Positions 60,191 through 64,000 of a stretch of 64,000 bases of DNA are shown piece after piece (positions within the stretch are counted from its first letter, which is position 1; every line of letters begins with the position of its first letter). The DNA lies in NCBI GenBank assembly GCA_933822405.4, contig CAKOGP040001224.1, positions 251,825 to 315,824 on the forward strand, written 5' to 3'. Made by a program: the position numbers and the translations under genes. The notes beneath the pieces are model-generated. The model made no database searches. It was not told where the DNA came from and worked only from the letters and a program-made list of their open reading frames with translations. This DNA comes from Cylindrotheca closterium. Its lineage: Eukaryota; Bacillariophyta; Bacillariophyceae; Bacillariales; Bacillariaceae.

Positions 60191-60526
60191 GATCTGCTAA
60201 AGTCACGATACATGCATGTAGGGAATCAGAATGCAATTAAAGAGTTATGATTTCGAACTTGTTATTCTTCTGTTGCCATTCCCTGGAAGATAGCTCAACA
60301 ATCTTCAGCTTTACATGTGAGTGTCTTGCCTATTTGATTTTGACATAACGGACAAATAATTTGAATTTTTTCGATCCAATCCTGGTGGTCGTCCCGCGTC
60401 GATTCCTTCGACCGACTGAATTGATTCACTAACAGTATCTCAGATCTTGTTTCTTCGAAAAATGCTCATACCTACAGTACAGTATGCCAGGCACCTTCGC
60501 ACAAACAACTATTAAATACTGTCAAC
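60191..60526. promoter_or_regulatory. Divergent promoter region of the membrane kinase and FAM151-like genes
   Basis: 336 bp, with TACAGTACAGTA at 60473-60484, 43-54 bp upstream of the FAM151-like ATG. No ORF. Confidence 0.5.
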
Positions 60527-61554
60527 ATGCTGCCACCGCCAAAGCAATCCTGGTCTCACTCGACATGTACCATCGATACACTAAAAAATGCTTTGAGTGA
60601 CGACAGTATTACAGCAATCGAATCCGATATCTTGATGGGCACTGTTGTAGAGTCTTCCGATCCGTCATCACAATCATCCACGTCTCAACCCATCATGGCA
60701 CATCCACCAGATACCACCAGTGACTTGTCATTTGAGAAATTTATAAAGCTCTCCTTGGATGAAGGAGGCCAACTGAAGAAGCATTTGAAACTGGATATTA
60801 AGGAAGCAGAATGCATTGGTCCAATATTGACTGCCCTAAAGAAACGTCCAATTGCCAAGGACAGTCCACGAATCATTTATTTCAATGCCGACATTCTACC
60901 GGGACCCGCTGTTCGAAGTTCAAAATGCATTGAAGCCAACATGTTTATTGAAAAGTGCTTGAAATTCATTCAACAAGATGGCAATCCTCAAAACTATGCC
61001 TTTTCGTTAGGTTGGAAGACGGATTGTCGGTCCTTCTTTGGGTACACACCGACGGATGTTGCGGCCATGCAAGAATTGATGGAACAGCACCAGCTCTCGG
61101 AAAAGTCGCTAGGAGTCGTTTTGGCAGTCAATGCGCGGGTTTTGGCCAAACGGGTTGGTTGTTTTGACGAGCTACTGAAGTCATTTCCTTCTTGTCAACT
61201 ATTGATTTGGACCGGGACAGGAGAACCAGCGATATCATCGTTTCTCCTCCAATATCTCAAGGGTCATTACGAGTCGATTGGCTATAGTGGTCGTGTTGGT
61301 TTTGACTGTCAGGTGAGTTACATCGTCCTTTTGTAGTTTTGTCTGCAAACTGTGACTTCTAACGGCTAACAACTCATTTGTTGTCATCTTATTGTACAAA
61401 TCAGGTCGAATCGAATCCGCTAAAAGGGATCTTCGTAGATGTTGCTGTCAAAGCAGTGAGTGTTTGGTGGAATACAAAGAAAACCTTTCAATTCACACTT
61501 GAAGCACTTTATGGGGCTTCATCAACAACTCCTAGAATAAAGAAAAATGACTGA
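60527..61554 (+). CDS. FAM151/menorin family protein
   Basis: Two exons: 60527-61312 and 61405-61554, 311 residues, with a 92-bp intron (GTGAGT...TCAG). Family motifs are in order: SWSHSTCTIDTLKNAL near residue 9, AIESDILMG near 30, PIMAHPPDTTSDLSFEKFI near 61, KLDIKEAECIGPIL near 88, IIYFNADILPGP near 118, FSLGWKTD near 159 and GVVLAVNARVL near 198. FAM151 proteins are TIM-barrel proteins related to glycerophosphodiester phosphodiesterases; in worms menorin takes part in dendrite patterning. The His and acidic residues of the putative active site are present. There is no signal peptide, which fits FAM151B more than the membrane form FAM151A. Its role in algae is unknown. Confidence 0.85.
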
Positions 61555-61724
61555 TTGAATACACTACTGTAGCTTTGATCTTTAGTCATTTTTGTGTTAT
61601 TGTACAGTACAGTAGAGTTACATCGACCGATAAAACTTCCTAGATTTGCAATAATGAGCTTGGCACTTCATCAGTTTGAAATCTGTATCAGAGAAACCAG
61701 AAACGAGGACTCTGCAGTGCTATG

Positions 61725-62522
61725 TCACCTCATGACTAGCTCTGGGTGCTCTGAGAGGAAAAAGAAAAGCATATCGCACTCAAGCTGTTGGAATATCAAT
61801 GTCCATAGACTATGTGGTACCGCATCCTTCTGTCCTAGCAAATATCTTCCTGCTCTGTTGCTTTGTACAATGTGTGTCAACAGCGGGACGCTTTCTTTGA
61901 GATCTGGATTCTTGTCTATTTGCAAGGTTGTTAAAGACATATTGGTTCTCAGTGATGAGAACATCGCATTTGCAGTCCGCTTTCCCAGTTGATTCGACCT
62001 CATTCCCAGGAACTTGAGTGTCGTGTTGTCTTTCATGGCCAATGCAATCGCTTCTCCGCCAACATCACCGATTCTATTTGAATTCAGTTGGAGCACAGTC
62101 AGTTTAGTGTTGTGTTTCAGGACGTTGGCAAGCGACATCGCAGTGTCGCAATTCAATCTGTTGTAATCAAGGTACAACTCGCGTAGCTGTGTATCATTGG
62201 ACCTCAGTGGTTTCTCAATGGCATGCACATGTCGCAATCGATTGTACGAGAGATGGATGGCTCTAAGGGAAGGATGTTTTCTCAACACTTTCATCAAAGG
62301 GACAAGACCTCGCTCTTGATCTTGAAAAAGGGCCGACGTAAGGTTGATCGTTTCGATGTCGTTGTTCTTCATCAATGCGTCGCAAAGTGCATGGATCATA
62401 TCTACGTTCAATCGACGAATATTCAAGTTGAGATTTTGGATCTGTGATTCTTCATCTTGCAGCCTATCGCAGTGATCGGATAGCCACTTGGGGATTCCAG
62501 GCCTTGCTACAACTGCAGCCAT
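61725..62522 (-). CDS. Leucine-rich repeat protein (RNase-inhibitor type)
   Basis: A single exon of 265 residues with ATG start. From residue 30 it is built of 26-29 residue repeats: SLRAIHLSYNRLR, QLRELYLDYNRLNCDTAMSL, KLTVLQLNSNRIGDVGGEAI, TLKFLGMRSNQLGKRTANAM and SLTTLQIDKNPDLKESVPLL. This is the LRR_RI pattern. The last 50 residues lack repeats and include a Trp and Cys-bearing hydrophobic end. No signal peptide or kinase is attached. It is likely a cytosolic binding protein; partners unknown. Confidence 0.85.
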   Translation of the reverse strand: MAAVVARPGIPKWLSDHCDRLQDEESQIQNLNLNIRRLNVDMIHALCDALMKNNDIETINLTSALFQDQERGLVPLMKVLRKHPSLRAIHLSYNRLRHVHAIEKPLRSNDTQLRELYLDYNRLNCDTAMSLANVLKHNTKLTVLQLNSNRIGDVGGEAIALAMKDNTTLKFLGMRSNQLGKRTANAMFSSLRTNMSLTTLQIDKNPDLKESVPLLTHIVQSNRAGRYLLGQKDAVPHSLWTLIFQQLECDMLFFFLSEHPELVMR

Positions 62523-62725
62523 TCCTCAATTGCAGCTAGCTCTAACACAGAACACACACAAACCTCGTTGTCGAATTCAGAATGTCAACAGAACAAAAAA
62601 AAGATCGAATTTCGTGGTTGTGCATGACTTTTTGCATACGGAGAATACCTTTGACGTCATATCAGTTTTTACATTTAGGGTCGACATTTTTGTTGTTGAA
62701 ACCAGAAGAGAGTGCTGGTCATTGG

Positions 62726-63499
62726 TCAACTTTGCCTCGAGATCTCTTTCTCTCGTTGTGCAAGCGCTTTCACTAGCTTTCTCATCTTTTTCCTTTCTAC
62801 ATCGACGGCTTCTGCTGATTTCATCCTTTCATTTGCTAGTGCTTCTTCATTTGCTTTCAGCAAGTCTTCTTCAATCTCCTTGATTTTGGCAGCAAACTCT
62901 TCCTCGGCCTTCGACGTGGCCTCTTGCATTGCTTCGGCAATTCTAGCTTCAAAAGTTTTGTCGTGCTCCGAAGTTATTTTCTTTACTTCTTTGCGAACAC
63001 TGGCCTTGAGTTTTTGTATTTTCTTTTCCATATCCTCAACCGTTTCATCGTATTTCTTGAGTTCCGAAGCCAAAGTTGAGTCCAAAGCAGCTACCTGCTC
63101 TTTTGATGACTGCAATGCACTCAATAGTTCAGATTTTTCCTTTTCTAATTCCATCAATCGTTCTTGAAGATCCTTGTTTTCCTGTTCTAGCTTGAGAGCC
63201 TTTTCTTTTGATTCATCGTCCTCTCGCATGACAACCACACTAGTTCTGCGTTTCCGACTCTCTCGCAGAATTTCCACTTCATCACGTGCCTTGCGAAGCT
63301 GTCGCCCCAATAAATGTACTTCTTGTTCCAGGGTTTTGCGGTATTCTTCCGAACCTTGCTTTCCTAACCATCCACCGCGGGGAAGAGAACACGCAGTCGT
63401 TGCAATCTTAAGTACATCATTGTTGACCATGTTGGCTTCCGTAAAACCGCACAACTGAAGCAAGAGTAATACAGTAGAGTATTTCATTTTTGTGTACAT
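62726..63499 (-). CDS. Secreted or ER coiled-coil protein
   Basis: A single exon of 257 residues if the ATG at 63499 is used; ATG at 63487 is nearly equal, and the frame further upstream starts on GTG. The N-terminus (MKYSTVLLLLQLCGFTEA) is a signal peptide. A short LPRGGWLGKQ segment follows, reminiscent of the RGG-type stretch after plastid presequences in diatoms. The rest, from about residue 55, is almost wholly charged and helical with heptad Leu (EQENKDLQERLMELEKEKSE), so a long coiled coil. No enzyme motif. It could be a structural protein of the endomembrane system or of the plastid. Shadow frames on the plus strand are rich in Phe and Ser and are not real. Confidence 0.75.
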   Translation of the reverse strand: MYTKMKYSTVLLLLQLCGFTEANMVNNDVLKIATTACSLPRGGWLGKQGSEEYRKTLEQEVHLLGRQLRKARDEVEILRESRKRRTSVVVMREDDESKEKALKLEQENKDLQERLMELEKEKSELLSALQSSKEQVAALDSTLASELKKYDETVEDMEKKIQKLKASVRKEVKKITSEHDKTFEARIAEAMQEATSKAEEEFAAKIKEIEEDLLKANEEALANERMKSAEAVDVERKKMRKLVKALAQREKEISRQS

Positions 63500-63760
63500 G
63501 GAGGTATCGCTACTAAGTGACTTTGGGAATTCCTGAGTGTACAAAAGGCTGGGAGTGATGCAAATGGAACGGATGCTTTGACGTTGTTTTGATTTTCGAA
63601 TTTCTTTTGGCGACGACAGACGGACGCCACGTGGCACTTTGATAGGCCCAAAATAGGTATCATGAGTGAGTCAGTCAGTCGTGAGTATTGGAAGAATAAG
63701 TTTGGGTCGGCTCACAGCATTGTCTCATTGTTGCACTGGTGATATCATGTGCTCCACAAG

Positions 63761-64000
63761 ATGAAACCAAGGCAAAACAATGCAGCACTGATTCTATTCT
63801 TATTCCTATCAGTATCTCTGACGCACGTAGATTCGGTAGAACAACGGAATGATGATACGGAGGAGAGGTCTGAGGCAATCGTCTCGATTCCAAAAAAGAA
63901 GTTTGACTATGCCATTGGTTGTTCACCGAAGAAGCGAACGCAATTCGTCTCACTTTATGACAAGGCTCTACAAGTAACCGGTGATAGTACCTTTTCGCGA
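63761..64000 (+). CDS. 5' end of a secreted protein (runs off the right edge)
   Basis: An ATG at 63761 opens a frame of 80 codons with no stop before the window ends. The first 25 residues look like a signal peptide (NNAALILFLFLSVSLTHV). The visible mature part is FDYAIGCSPKKRTQFVSLYD, which I do not recognise. It is head-to-head with the coiled-coil gene, with 261 bp between. Incomplete, so no function is given. Confidence 0.6.
   Translation, partial: MKPRQNNAALILFLFLSVSLTHVDSVEQRNDDTEERSEAIVSIPKKKFDYAIGCSPKKRTQFVSLYDKALQVTGDSTFSR

Noticed and set aside
1..64000. Operon, biosynthetic cluster, CRISPR array, tRNA/rRNA or intact transposon
   Set aside because: Gene order mixes unrelated housekeeping and lineage-specific genes on both strands with introns. 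I saw no reverse transcriptase, integrase or transposase motifs, no regular spacer repeats, and no tRNA-like sequence. A tRNAscan-SE and RepeatMasker run would settle this.

Overview
The window is nuclear DNA of a stramenopile alga, most likely a raphid pennate diatom. The evidence is: short GT-AG introns (63-140 bp) in about half of the genes; signal peptides followed by an Ala/Ser-x-Ala-Phe type junction, as on diatom plastid preproteins (the SAP/hydrolase gene at 17174 and ATP sulfurylase at 47292); the diatom-typical DUF6824-like domain ("DVLxGRG") in two genes; and a Pro-Thr repeat ("PTKRPTSVPT") secreted/membrane protein of the kind common in diatoms. Species cannot be fixed from the sequence alone.

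Layout. 1-7058: a very large acidic, repeat-rich protein on the minus strand that runs off the left edge. 7624-11964: a chromatin protein with two CW zinc fingers. 12442-16454: two tandem TKL-like kinases, the upstream one with a GAF-like N-terminus. 17174-19315: a plastid-targeted SAP plus dienelactone hydrolase fusion. 19375-23113: a nuclear protein with a possible XPF/SHOC1-like C-terminus. 23533-25317: a plastid FrhB-type chlorophyll reductase. 25352-26299: splicing factor YJU2. 26824-30021: two tandem CRAL-TRIO plus DUF6824 paralogues. 30382-31791: an EEP nuclease/phosphatase. 32029-32540: elongation factor ELOF1. 33056-36226: a type II membrane protein with a metzincin-like domain. 36340-38743: two histidine-phosphatase paralogues with a Tyr replacing the catalytic His. 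39218-40506: mitochondrial pyruvate dehydrogenase E1 alpha. 40841-44020: a class C GPCR-like receptor. 44484-45632: CDP-diacylglycerol synthase. 45887-47292: plastid ATP sulfurylase. 47876-49225: a RING-CH plus AlgH/DUF179 fusion. 49429-52059: an sn-1 diacylglycerol lipase-like protein. 52088-53220: a decayed copy of the downstream secreted Cys-repeat gene (54250-56865). 57854-58543: a YqgF/RuvX-like protein. 58709-60190: a membrane-anchored kinase-like protein. 60527-61554: a FAM151/menorin-like protein. 61725-62522: an LRR protein. 62726-63499: a secreted coiled-coil protein. 63761-64000: the 5' end of a secreted protein running off the right edge.

The genes are an ordinary eukaryotic mix and not an operon or biosynthetic cluster. 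Themes are local tandem duplication (kinases, CRAL-TRIO/DUF6824, histidine phosphatases, the secreted Cys-repeat gene), unusual domain fusions (RING-CH/AlgH, SAP/DLH, CRAL-TRIO/DUF6824), and families with a changed catalytic residue. I found no rRNA, tRNA, CRISPR array or intact mobile element. Most noncoding stretches upstream of genes carry GTAC-rich palindromes, notably TACCGGTA, which look like candidate regulatory sites. All splice sites are predicted by eye from GT-AG consensus, frame continuity and paralogue comparison; no search was run.
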